From NCBI GenBank assembly GCA_013397935.1, contig VZRN01000794.1, positions 2,582,943 to 2,646,942 of the forward strand: a DNA stretch of 64,000 nucleotides, given 5' to 3'. The DNA comes from Dasyornis broadbenti (Eukaryota > Chordata > Aves > Passeriformes > Dasyornithidae). Shown here piece by piece: positions 1 through 12,900 of this stretch. How positions within the stretch are numbered: the first letter of the stretch is position 1; each line of letters starts with the position of its first letter. The notes under the pieces are model-generated. The model did not search any database, had not been told where the DNA came from, and was given only the letters and a program-made list of their open reading frames with translations. The position numbers were made by a program, and so were the translations under genes.

Positions 1-853
1 GATGATGGTGACAGGAACACCACACACAACACCACTGTAAGTTGTGGCCCTCATCTGTATTTTGTCCTTTTTTTTTTTTATCTTTCCAGTAACACTCGTC
101 AACCTCAATATTTTCTGTTGGCAAAACCTTGGGGGGATTTGGAGGGAACTAAAAGCACGTTTGTCCTGTCCACAGCTGAAACACGGGCGAGGCGGGGACT
201 GAACCTGTAGTGGAGTGTTTGTTAGTCAGTTGTAAACTGTCAGGTGTGTGCCTGTGACACACTCTGAGTACAGGAGGCGAGGCTGCATCAGTCCAGCTCT
301 GATAACGTGCACGGCCGGCGGAATTCCTGTCCCCTCTCGTGGAGCCATTTGTTGGATACTGCAAAGACACAAAGGCACTGCATCACTGCACTTGGCCAGC
401 TCCTGCTGAACCTAAAGGTGCTCTAGGCCAGCTTTTGGTTAAGCACAGGGATTATCCTTATTTTCTGAAGGGTTTTAACCACAGAATCACAGAATGGTTT
501 GGGTTGGAAGGGGCCTTAAAAGTTTCTCTCATTCCAACCCCACTGCTGTGCACAGATGGGTGAAGTTGGTCTAATAAAAAAACCCAACAACAAACCAACT
601 CAACCAACAAAAAAAAAAAAACCCTTCCAGTATGGCTGCAAAGCTACAAAAATACTCTTAAAGTAGATACAGTATCACATTTACTTTATACATGTAATGA
701 AATACACTACTATATAGAATATATGTAACACATAGAGAGATATGAGGTAGATAAATTCAATAGATTTCTTTACAAAGAACTTAATTTCTGAAGTCCAGAG
801 GAAAAAGAAAGCCAAGCCCCCAGCCCAGCCTCAAGGCAGAGGCAGGTACTCAC
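1..853 (-). other. P4HA1 intron 14 (part)
   Basis: No coding exon was found. I looked for the codons of the expected last exon (VSNKWLHERG) and did not see them, so the 3' end of P4HA1 lies further left. A degenerate CR1 tail (480-556) and A-rich low-complexity stretches (570-620) are the only recognisable elements. Confidence 0.7.
480..556 (-). repeat. CR1 3' tail fragment, minus orientation
   Basis: Reads cacagaatcacagaatggtt then tgggttggaaggggccttaa, the reverse complement of the usual CR1 3' end (AAGGTCCCTTCCAACC, ATTCTGTGATTCTGTG). Confidence 0.8.
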
Positions 854-950
854 CCCATTTATTTCCCACTAGCACTGGGCAGGCCGCGTGCCGCGTGCTG
901 TAATCGCCTTCTCCGCTCGGGAAGAGATTGTACCAGAACACAGCTGTTCC
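854..950 (-). CDS. P4HA1: P4HA1 exon 14: distal His and 2-oxoglutarate Lys
   Basis: Residues 482-514 (GTAVFWYNLFPSGEGDYSTR, HAACPVLVGNKW). It contains the third iron ligand H502 and the 2-oxoglutarate-binding lysine K512. Acceptor ttccag and donor GGG|gtgagt; 97 nt. The following final exon is outside the window. Confidence 0.96.
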
Positions 951-3900
951 CTGGAATGGCAGAGGACACTCAGCCCTTTGCTCTGCACAATACACACTTT
1001 CAAAACACCAGCTTTCTGAAGGATAGGGCAAAGGTAGGTGCCTTGGTGTTTCAGAGTCTCCTTTTAAACTGAAGGCTCTTTTCCATATTCTAATATTTGC
1101 TTCCTTAAGAATGAGTCTCCTTTGACTTACTGCATGTCTATATACTTGGCTCTTAATTTCTTTTAAAATCCTAAGCCAGTTTCATTTAACTCCTGATCAG
1201 TTTAAGAAAGCCAAGATTATTTACTGAAGATGAGCAGCAGGCCAGCAATGATAAATGTTATTTAAGGGGGAAAAACCTAACAGGAACACACCCTTCCAGG
1301 AAGAATTCCCTACAGACACCTCAAGACTGAAAAACACTTCTTGAAAATGCTCAAATCAGTAGGTTGATTTAATGTTTTGCAATCTCTGCATTAGAAGCAG
1401 TGAAGTCCAAAACAGAACTCCAGCTCAACACATGGAATGTTGGGACCTTTGGAATCAGCAGCACAACTCCAGTTGCTGCACTTAATTGTAAACACCTCTG
1501 TGCTGCCACAAGCAAATGCTGTGATTTTCTTTATTTTAAAGGTCCATTTGAAAGCTCTTTTTGGCCTGTTATGTTTGAGTAGGTGGAGGAGTGTTTTTAT
1601 CTGCTGGATAAATCCCACTCACCTTTCTTGGCCAAACACTGGCTCCCACTTCAGGGAAGACCGTGGCTCCCCCTGCTGACACATCGCTCATCTGAACAGG
1701 TGGGGAAGCACAGGTGAGTGAAGGGTGAGCAAATCTCTCATTTTAGTAAAACTGAAGTTTAATTTCGACTTAAATCCCTTTAAAAGGTCAAACCCACTCT
1801 GCTCCCAGTGCAGTCCCAGCCTCTTATCCCTCCCACTCAAGTGTTAAGGCAGTGAACATGCTGTAAATAGTGATGCAGATACAAAAATAAACAGGCAGGC
1901 AAATAATTTAAGTTAATGCTCAAATTTGGAGGAAAAAAATCCTCCTTAGGACACACAGAAGAACCACGAAGTCTGGGTAAGAAGACACCCCATATGTATT
2001 ACCACAAAGTTAGTGGCTGCTTCCCATGCAAGTCCCTTCGGTAAAAAACAGATTAAAAAGGTAAAATTAAACCTTTCAGTGGTACAGAATATGAAGTGAC
2101 AGATGGCAGAAATGTATCACTTACATAAAACAACCAAGTAGCAATTCTGTTGCCTGTTCCCAATTCCTTAAAAGCATCTGGCTCATCTTTCTGTGAACAA
2201 AAGCAGGCAGATTCCATCAGCATTTCTTTTTGGTTGCTGAGAGCAGCCAATGACACGCAGCTGCTGAGCCAGCAGCACACGACAGACTCATGCAGAAGAA
2301 TTAATCCAACCCCTCGATTTGGAAGGAGGAAAGAATGCAAGAGGAGTGAATCTATTTAATTTAAGTAAACCAGGCACTTTGAAATTCTGTAGGAGAGGGA
2401 GGGCATTAAGCCCAGATTTCTAATGGGTAAGAACAACTGTGCTGTCTGAGGCTGAGTCTATAAATCCTCCTCACAGCAAACTGAATTATTTAATTACGCT
2501 CATCCCCTTTGTCCTTGGCAGCAGCCAGGGCAGCTCTTGGTCCCAGGGTCAGCTGGAACACCTCCCTGCTATGCTCCACTCTGGGTTCCAGCTGGGAAGC
2601 AGGGAGGAAGCCCCAGTGACAAACCAGGCAACTAAGAGGCATTTAGCACTTGATTTACAAGAATGAGCCCCATTTTGATGAGTTTTGATACCAATTTGTA
2701 TCACACCTCTGTTTCTAAAGCCCACCCCCTGTGACCACGATTTCTGTGCACAGAAATTCCAGCAATTGTTACTCCAGGAAAGCAACCCCAGTGTTTCCAA
2801 ACAAAACCTGTTAATCAGTTGCCATGCCTTGGAGCATGTGCTTACAGAGCAGAGATCCTGATTCAGAGCTGGTGGTTGGGACTGGCAGCATTAAGGTTAA
2901 GGGTTAAGGGGTTAAACCACACAGAATTATGCCCTGTAAATAACCAACTGAATTCTAGCAGTCTGCAATTTCAGCAGGAATAGAAACAGGTGGGGAATTT
3001 AAATCCAATACATTAAGGGTGGTGAGGTCAGACTTGTTCCAGTTTTCAGGAGTCTGCTGGCACTCAGCTTATAGGTAATAACCTCCACAGGTTCAGCTGG
3101 TGGTTTAGAGGGCTTTCTCCACGGACATGGATTAGGAAAGTGGAAGAGCTACAAAATTTGATACACATGGAAGAACAGAGTGTGCCCCAGCCCAGAGGCT
3201 CAGGCTTCACCAGGTCTGTCTCTCCTCCAGCTCTTTACTTGCCCGTGCAAAGTCAAAGTGGGGCTCATACTGTCCTCCCACTCCATAATTTGCCACCTGA
3301 AAAAGAGAAACACAGCGCTTGTGAAGAAGAAAGAGGCGAAGACAAAACAGGACTTACCCTTCCAAAATCAAAATGAGGCTCATACTGGCCTCCTACGCCG
3401 TAGTTGGCTACCTACAGTGGAAGGAGAAGCAAAGGATCTAGTAAATCCGTATTTATCCAGGCAAGAGTTTGACTGTCAGCTACAACCTTTGCACAGATGA
3501 AGTTTAAACACCAAGCCCCAGGAAATGTCAAGCCTCTGTCAGCTACAGGAGCACATCCAAGACTGGCACTGCAGGATGCAGCAGCTCCAGGTAAGGAATC
3601 TGGTACTTCCCAGGGCAGAAAAGCATTTTTCTTCTACAGAAAACTTTTCAGCCTCTGTTCTCTTCAAAACATGTCATGGTGCTTTTTACATCATCAAATT
3701 TAAACCACTTTTTGACCTAAATTTGACTGTGTCAATAAAGAGGATTCCCTGTCCTTCTTGCCAATTGGTTATTAAAAAAACCCCTCCATTTTTCATCAGA
3801 TCCTTGGCTATTTTATCACCAGGAATCTTGACAGAGTAGCAAGGAGGACAGCAGGTTGCAGAACCGCTTTCTGGGTGTCCTGCTTTCTAGGTACTCACAC

Positions 3901-6900
3901 TCTGCTCAGTCAGGGAAGCAGCTGCTCATTGAAAGGCCTCAAGCACATAAACAAAAGCACTTCTAAATTACAATTTACTCAAGTTACACATAGAGCCAGT
4001 GTTTCCCACAGCCCAGGGATACCAGGCACACTGGTGGCCTTGCCTGAGTACAAGTCAAGCTAAACTTTTAACTGTCTCCAACAGCAGCAATGTTTGACCC
4101 TGCAGCCATGAAACTCAGTTTATTTGTCTAAATAAAAAGGAATTACACAGCCAGGGTTTCAGTTCTCACTGTTTCCTTTCAGCCCCCAAAAGCCATTTCC
4201 CACTGAAGAGCTGCTCTGCAAAGACACCTTTGTTTCTTCCCCTCCATAAATAAATGAGTTTTTGTGGCCACCCCACCTGAGTGAGCACAAACCATATATC
4301 ATCCCCAATGAGATGCTGAAATGCTGACAGACATCCAGCACCAAACCCCTCCTGCCTCTTACCTGCAGCTCCTCTGCTGTGGAGACATCCAGCCCTGTCA
4401 GGTCCTGGATCCTGGTGTTAATCCGGGACACCACTGGGCTCTCGTACCCTGACAGCCACGCGCTGAAGGGGGGACAATTAGTGACATGTGACAGCAACAG
4501 GCACCAGCGCTTGGAATTGCTGAGAAACTGAGTTTAGGTTTAGGACTTTTCAAGAATTCAGAGAAGTGTTTCAAAGGTTTTACAAAGCCCTGAATTTAAT
4601 GAACATGTTTTTTTTTAGGAAGACCAGTTCCAGCAGTGATTTAAGGGAGCTCTATAACCAAGGGCCTGAAATCTCACACTGGACTGAAGGAAATGTTCCA
4701 AACAGTGAAATAAATCTGCTTCAAGCTGTTTTCTAAACCAGACACACAGAGATTTGCTCTTACCCACTCCCCACAGGTGATGCATTTTGAAGCAAGATTT
4801 GGGAAAGGAACAGGTGAGTTACTTTATTTGTCTGGGCAGCCGTAACCCAGCTCCCCTAAATGTCACACACTTCCAGGCCAGCACTCTGGGAGCTGCCCTT
4901 TGTCATCATTTATCCCTGCAATGCTACAAAAAAAAAAATCATTCTGAAAACCATTAAATAATGCATTAAATTGAACAATTTCTACCAGAACAGCCTATTA
5001 CAAATCTGGTATTTAGCACATGCTTCAGGTACACAATGATTTTTAAGGAGGAAAAAACCCCAAAGTAACGCTTTTTGTTTGTTTGTTTTAAATATAAATG
5101 TAGAAGGTCAACCTCACAGTTCCGAAGGCATCTTTCAAAATATTTGCCTCCTACTGTGCATTAGAGTTTTTCAGCTAAAAATACTGCATTTTTCCTTTTA
5201 TTTTTCAACATCTGCTCACCTGCTGCCTGGTTGCTGCTCTACTCATCCCATGCCAGCCACTGCACCTTCATTTTATCCTGGCAGCCCTCTGCACTAACAT
5301 GGGTGATAATATTGATGATTTGGGGCTCATTTTTCACTTCTTTTTTTGGCAGGAAAATGAAGACAGCTATTTCTACCTTTTTTTTTCCTAGTAGCTGACT
5401 CAGCTTTTGGGCTCAGCAGTGCTTCCTGCTGGACAGAAATCCCTGTGTCCGTAATCCAACTGGAAACCATCAGTAGCAGCATCAATGTATTTTTGCTCAA
5501 TTCAAGCGTCATTAAATTAAGTTTTTCTTTAATTTGTATTTAAGTAAAAAACAAATCCCAAAATCCTTTGCCTGGGAGGAAGAGTAGCATGACACATGAC
5601 ACAAGGCACTGACACAGGTTACAGAATCTCTACGAGCGTTTTTTAAAAATGACAAATGAACTGCAAAAGAAATCAGATTTCTCAAGACAGACATGCACAA
5701 ACACATCCACTGCTGAACACTGTTAGTACAAAGAGGTGTTACAACACAATCTGCTTTGATTTCTGGAGGCAGAAGAATGCAAAGACGTGGATATGAAGCA
5801 TTTACCAAATAAAAACCCCAAAATGAAGCTGTGCTATGCAGCCATGGTGACCAGGTAATGCTCACAAGCAGCCCTAACCTCACATTTAAGGCACAAGAAA
5901 AGCCCCAACACACCCAGCAGCTTCAGTGTAGGCTCTCTCTGCCTCTGTCCAGTCTGTTAATAAAGGCTTGAAGGAAAAAAAACAAAACAAAGAGAACAAC
6001 CCAAAGAAAGAAAAACCCAAGCATTCTTGCTCTGTTGGTTATTTAGAGTGGCAATGAATGCTTCACCAGGGAGAATACTGCGCAGCCTTTCAGGAGAGGA
6101 AATACTTTATGTATCTTAAAAATAAAATTAATTGCCTGAGCATACAAAGAAAGTCTATGAAAAGTGAAGGAACAGGGAACTGAAACCACATTCCAAGTGC
6201 CAGCCTGTCTGCTGGGTGCTGAGCAAAACCACAGGGAGGCCTGGAGTGCTGCAGAGTTACAGGGAGATTTAACCCTGACGTGAAACCTGCATCCATAGCT
6301 TTGCCTGGTCACAGAATATTCCCACCTGTCCCACATTCCTGCCTCTAGTGCTGTCTCAGCTTGGCCTCTTGCTGATAAAAGTCTCTGCCTCATTCAAAAC
6401 AATTTCTTCACACAAAGTTGGGTTTTTTTCCTGCCCTTACCTATTAAAAAAAAAAAGAGGAAGAGAATCCCCTCACCAGTAGTGCAGGAAATACTGCATT
6501 TACAGCCTTAAAGATGCTCAGCAACTTGTTTTAGTATTTACACACTTCCAGGTTCAGCCTGAGTCAGCAGTTGCACACAGCTCTGCCCTTCCATGAACAT
6601 CTGTCAGATGAGACACTCAACTTTGACAAGTTCACTGCATCCTGTCAGATTTTTGACCCAGCTGCCACCTCTGAGTCCACAATGGGCAGAAAAATTCCTA
6701 GCAAAAAGGGACAGTTCCTGGGAAGCCACAGACAGGGTGATTCCACAGACAGGGCAATTCAAGATACCACTGATTTACTTACAGGCAGATTTGGTATGTC
6801 CTTAACAACCACCACACAATCCCCCACAATTCCCTGACCACACAAGTTTGGTGTTTTGCTGACCCACTTGGCTGAGTAAAAAACCATCCCTGAACAAAGT

Positions 6901-9900
6901 CAGTAGGTTATAAAAATGGAATCCTTCCATTAACATGCTGAATTCACACTAGAGGGGCTTGTAACAACTTTTATATGCATTACAAACAGACAGGAGTAAT
7001 CACATTGACTCATGGAACCAAAAAATGGCTTGGTTAGAAGGGACCTTAAAAGCTCATCCCATTCCCCCCCTGCCACAGGCAGGGACACCTTCCACGATCC
7101 CATGCTGCTCCAAGCCCTGTCAAGCCTGGCCTTGGACACTTCCAGGGATCCAGGGGCAGCCACAAAAATGTCCCATATTCCTCCTGATTAAATTCTGCAT
7201 AAGGCACCATAGAGATTTTTGCTGGCACAATGCTTCTATACAGAAATAACTGTAGACTAAGCAGTACATTAAGGAACAGACAATTCTCTGGAGCTACTGA
7301 ACACACAAGGGCACATGCCCCCAAAATCTCATCTCCTCAGCTGCACTGCTCAGTCTTGGAGCAGACATCACATCACAACTACTTCTGTAAGTCACTGGCC
7401 ACAAAATAGCAGCATTTATGTTTAAAAGCCTTCTAAACCACACTCAGCGTGCAAAAAAGTACCAGTAGAGACACAACAGGGAGCAAGCAAAAGCCCAGCC
7501 TGGTATTTCTGAAGTGAAAACTTTGAACAGTGCGTGCTACAAGCCCTGGCTGCCTGCTGGGAGGAGAGAAGGGGAGAAAAAGGCAGTTTTTATCTTATTT
7601 AAAAGCAGTGTGTGAGTGGGTGGGTTTATCCTGGTGCTGCGCACACAGCTCGGCGGTGCTGGCAAGGTGCCCCCTTCACAGAGCTGCCACGTCCCACCGA
7701 GGGAACAGTAGCTCTCTCAGAGACAGGAATGCTGTAATTTAGGAGGGCATGTGCTAGGAAGGAATGTTTGGAGGGGGAAAGCAGTCATCTATTAAAAAAA
7801 TAAAGCCAGCATTTTCTAGGTTTTCAGGAGCAATGATTCATCCAGAATCCGAACCGGCTCGAGCAGCTCCAAGGAAAAGATGTTTCTGGCAGTGCAGGAG
7901 AGCAGCAGGGACAGCACAGGCCCTCTAAATCGGGCTGGTGGGGGTGGCTTCTGCCTCCTACTCTACATTTAGGTGTCAAGGTCTCTTGGAAAGTTCATAC
8001 CCATCCTGCAAATCTGCACATGGAAGATAGCAAAGGCAGAAGGGCAGTCCCTTCTCTATCCTCAAAACTGTTCCTCCCCTCAAAAAACTGGCTTCCCCAG
8101 ATTCTTGCATGTTTCTCTACAATTTTAATTCCAGTTTCCAGTGAGATACTGATTTTAAAAAATTTAGCTCAGTAAAATGTGATTTAATTCTGAGAGTTCC
8201 TTGGGTACATTGGAAGGAAGTCCCACAGTGCCACATTTTTGAGCACCAAACCTTATTAAGAATTTAAGGATCCCATTCCCCAGGCTCTATCCCAGGTTTT
8301 TAATTGGCCTGTAATGCTGGATGGTGCCTCATACTATTTTTTCCTGACTGTAGCATCTGCAATACCTCAGGGAATAACACTTCCTACTAATGAAAAAAAT
8401 CACAACTCTAAATAAAAAGTTCTTTCACTAAGCCTCATTTGTTTAAATAGGGACCAATTATGCATCCCAATTTCCATCAGTAATCTGGTCACCTTCTCCC
8501 ATTCCTATCATTAGCACATCAAGTTTGACATGAGGGGATGTTGAAATGCATGGAGGAGTTTCCTCAGTAAATATCCCAGAGCTGTCTGGCACAGAGGGCA
8601 AACCCCACAAGTGAATAAATGAAGCCTTTAAAATACACAGTGACAAATAACCAAGGCAGGTAAGACATGGACAGACTTGAACACTAAAAACAAGAAATAA
8701 AATTTAAATGCAACACATGTCCAACAGGAAGACAAGTGTTCCTAAAGTCCCTTTGTAGGGGCAGTTTAAAGAAGCAAACAGGTAAGAGCTTCCCAGGCAA
8801 TTTCCAAAGGATTCCCACTACACCTGCATGTGCCAATGAGCACACAGACCCACATGCTGCAAAGATGCAAGGGATAAAATTGTTTTCAGCTTGCCACTAG
8901 AGTGGCCTTAAGGACCTAAGCTCCAGTGGTTTTCCAGTTTTCCTAAGACTTATCATTGCTGAGTCAATGACCTTCCTGTCATCCCACATTTGGAAGCAAT
9001 TTTACCTTTCTGAAGAAATTCATAGCTAAATAAAAGCCCTTCAGCTCCAGGGCATTCCAAGTTCAGGGGTTTGTTCGAAGCAGCTGGAAGAACACTGGGT
9101 TTCTACTCAAGCAGCAAATCCATTCCATCATTTCAACATGGAAATCCCTTAAAATAATCAGCTAGCTTTAATGCACAGTGCTCTCAGGAATCCCAGCAGC
9201 TCCTGGCTCTAAGCAAGAGTGGACACTGAAGTTTAGGAGCAGGGGGAGCCAGGCAGGTGCCCCATTGCACTGGGTGTCAGCAGAGCCCCACGCCCACGTT
9301 TAGTAGGTTAGTTACAGCGCACAAGCCATGCTCGGCCACAGAGGGCACTTCCACACCTTGGAATGCCACCACTGACAACCAAGCCCTACTTCAGCAGACC
9401 ATGTGCTTTGTTACAGGACAGCTCAGCTTGCTTTAAGGCCACTCTCTTGGAAAGAAAGGCTGGAGAATAAGGAAAGTTTACACAAAATCCTTGCCCACAT
9501 TTAGCGCTGAAGTAGCACAGCCCGGGACACACTTCCTCAGACAAGGAATCCCTTCCCCTTACCTCTTAGAGACTCTGTAATGTGCTGTGGTCAGTTTCCC
9601 AGTCTCAGGGTCATGAACAGTAGCACGGCTCAGCTACAAAAAGAGAAAGGACAAGGCTTACCCACCTCGCAGGCTGCGTTTTGGCCAAGCCCCAGGTGTT
9701 TGAAAGGGTTCCGATTGGTGCGGATGCCATGCTCGCAAATTAGCAATGGTTGGAAGGGCAACACAAGCTGCAGCTGCCATGTCCAAATCACAACAAATTG
9801 GTTGGAATAATTTGGTTTAATTGTCCTTTCACTTTTTTCCTCCCTTTATTTTTTCTTTTTCTTTTCTTTGGTTTAAAATCAAGACTTTCTGCAAGTAATT

Positions 9901-12900
9901 TATGATGCTGAGTTTCCCAGACAATTCCTCCTCACCCAGAAGTTTAACTCCTCCCAGAATTTTGGCTCAGTGCTGATGGCCTGTACTGCCAATCTGTAAT
10001 TACCATGGCTAAAACCAGGGGAAGGCAGGCAGGGGCAGGTGGTTTCTTTCAGATCCAGCCAATTTTGGAAAAAAACTGGCTACATTCAGCACTTGTAGTA
10101 CTTAAGAGACAAGCTGAAAAGGACCAGGAGCCCGGTGGAAACGAGCCTGTGTTCTGCCAGATTTGTGTCAGGCAGGAGGTAAAGGAGCCCAGCTGGGAGT
10201 GTGGGATTATCTTGGACAAGGAGGTGTGTGTGCACAGCAAGGACCTGAAGCATCTCTTACACCCATAAAGGCACTTCAAGGCCTGCTACATTTGCCAGAG
10301 AAAGGGAGGACAATTCTTGGTTGGTGAGAAGAGCAAGGGAAAAGGAATATATAGATTAAAACCGAAAACCAGATTTTACTGAAGGTTTTGTAGCATCTTG
10401 TATTTCTCACACTGACTGTAGAGACTTGCTTGAAAAACACACACTGAGAAAGCGACCAAAAAGGAAAGAACAAATCAAAACACGCCCCCAGAACTTCCAG
10501 CTGAAGGAAAAGACTGAGAAACTCAGCAGTAACAGCCTGTTACAGATCTCATGGAATCACATGGTGGACTACACAGTTGTCTCTTCAGCCCACCTCTCGC
10601 TGCCCCATAATGAGCAGGATGTACACACTCATTACAGGCCCAAAACCTCTGGCATAGAGCTCTCTTACCTTTTGCTAATTCTGTAATGTGCCGTCTCCAA
10701 GGCTCCCGTTATGGGGTTTGAAATGGTGGCTCGCCTCAGCTGTGAAGCGAACCATCAGAAGTTGCATTACAAGCACAATCTGCATCCCAGCAATCCGACC
10801 ATTCAGAAGCCTGGGGAGAGGGGGGACAACGCCACCGAGCCGCCACCGCCCCGGCACCGCTGCCGTGCTCTGTCTGCCATGGAGGGGTGGAGGGCCATGG
10901 GCAACGAGGGGGAGACGCCAGTTTTACTACAAGAAAGGTTTCTTGTTTGGGTTTGTTTTTTTAGGTTTTCCACAAGTCCTGTTTCCATGTAGCATGGACA
11001 GTTGTCTGAGTAAAGCAAACTAGAGCAGCTTTCATTTCTTTTGTACGGCAACAGCTGCTGGGAGCAGCACAGTGGTGTGGCACATGTACAGCTGCTGCTT
11101 TGTTACACTGTCCTGCCCCTGCACCAGGGCTTTGACAGGTAAATTGAATCCAGGCAGCACCACGAGCCAAAGGTGAACAAACCTTTCCTTTTCAGTTCTT
11201 CCTGTATCAAAAGCAGCAATGAACTCCTTTGTGCTCACACAAACTCTTGCTTCACCCATGGTCACGTTTACACAGAATGGGAACTCCTGGCTCAAGGCCT
11301 TCTTTTCCCTCTGCTGTGCTCCCTTTACATTGTGCCTTCCCATCTGTGTCAATAATCCAACTCAGAACCTCATGTGCATCCTTTAACTGGTTCATGTACT
11401 GCCAGACATTCTCCATCACTCATAACTGGAAATGCCGAGGTGCAGAGCCCAAATTTTGAAACAGGCACCGTGTCACACCAAGTCCCAGACAATCACAAGT
11501 ATTGGTCTACTGTTAAAATAAACCAAACAAATCAAGGCCTCTCCACACCTGCTGACAAGAGAGGGATACTGGGAGCTCCCAGTATGCTGCCTCTCCTCTC
11601 CTCCCATGCAGACACATAAAAAAAACAAGGCACAAACTACAATTCCAGTGAGACTCCAGAGCTGAATAATGAGGCTTCATCCTGCCAGCACAGCAGAAGG
11701 CTGGGCACAGATCAGACAGCGCTGTCTCTTCCCAGAGGATGGCAGCATCCCGAGCATCAGGAAGGAGGAGATGACCTTTCAGTCTCTAAGACACAATCCT
11801 TTGGCTGCTGAGCCGTGCAAGGCCTCAGCCACAGGGAATATGTGGAACAAGAACTGCATACAGATGCTCCTCCTGTGTTAAAGGTCTCCGAGTCTTTGCC
11901 ATGAGCCAAATGTTTGCCAGGGAAACAGCGACCTCAGCAAGTACTGAGCTTACAGTCACACATTTACAGGTTTTCTACTCTGTAGAGTAGTGGTTTGGTC
12001 ATATTCCAAAGGTGTAATGGCAGCACGCAGGAGCAAAGGGGCTCTAACACCTACAGACCAACAACGGGGATCTGATTTTCAGTCCTGCAGCAAAGCTGCC
12101 TGACAGGGGAGCAGGAGGAGATGCCTCACAGGTACATGAAGGAAAAACTTGTACTTCATGCTTACAGTTCAGAATGTTACCTCAGAAACCACAGAACAGA
12201 TTCACTGAGGTTGGAAAAGACCTCCAAGATCATTGAATCCAACCTTGCCCCAGCCCAGAGCACTGAGTGCCACATCCAGGTCTTCCTTGGACACCTCCAG
12301 GGATGGGGACTCCGAACCCCCCTGGGCAGCCCCTGCCAGCCTGACAAACTTTTCAGTGAAGAAATTCTTCCCAATGTCCAACACATCAGGCTTCAGGAAA
12401 CTTTTAGATCTCCTTCAGGCTCCCGATTGTAGCGACCAAGGACAGCCTCAACCCCCCAGGTGCCCACGTACAGCTGCTCTACCTTGCAGCAGGCCAAGCC
12501 AACAGTTTCTCCTGCACCGAATGCTCTTATTCCCCTAATCTCCATCTGCTCAGCTCATTCTGGACAAAAAGCCATTTAGGCCAAAAGCAATGGAAAAAAG
12601 CAGGAGAACTACATTTCTATGAGTTCAAATCCTATTTTAGAAGTCCCAGGTAATTTTTGGAAAGATAAATTAATGTAACTAACTACATCTTCCAAGTGCA
12701 TTTGTAGATGAAGAATTGCACCAACTGGATACAGAAGGCAACTCCATCAGTTAGCTGTTTGCCTTGGACACTATTTTCTCAGACAGTGGGGCTGCCCTGG
12801 ATTATTCCTCACTCAGAAACCTTAGCATCCAGTGTCTGAAACAGGGCTGATGAGCCACCACTGTCAATCAGAAGGCAAAAACCACTGATTCAAATCCCAC

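Noticed and set aside
149..370. Minus-strand frame near the left edge resembling the C-terminus of P4HA1
   Set aside because: Although it contains AGRARYQSW, it lacks the expected VSNKWLHERG and is not splice-bounded; intron.
2890..2918. Telomere-like ttaagg repeats
   Set aside because: The unit is TTAAGG, only about three copies and imperfect; not TTAGGG telomeric sequence.
3236..3243. GT donor four bases after exon 11b (gcaa|gtaaag)
   Set aside because: It would lengthen the exon to 58 nt and break the frame with exon 12; the GC donor keeps frame and matches consensus.
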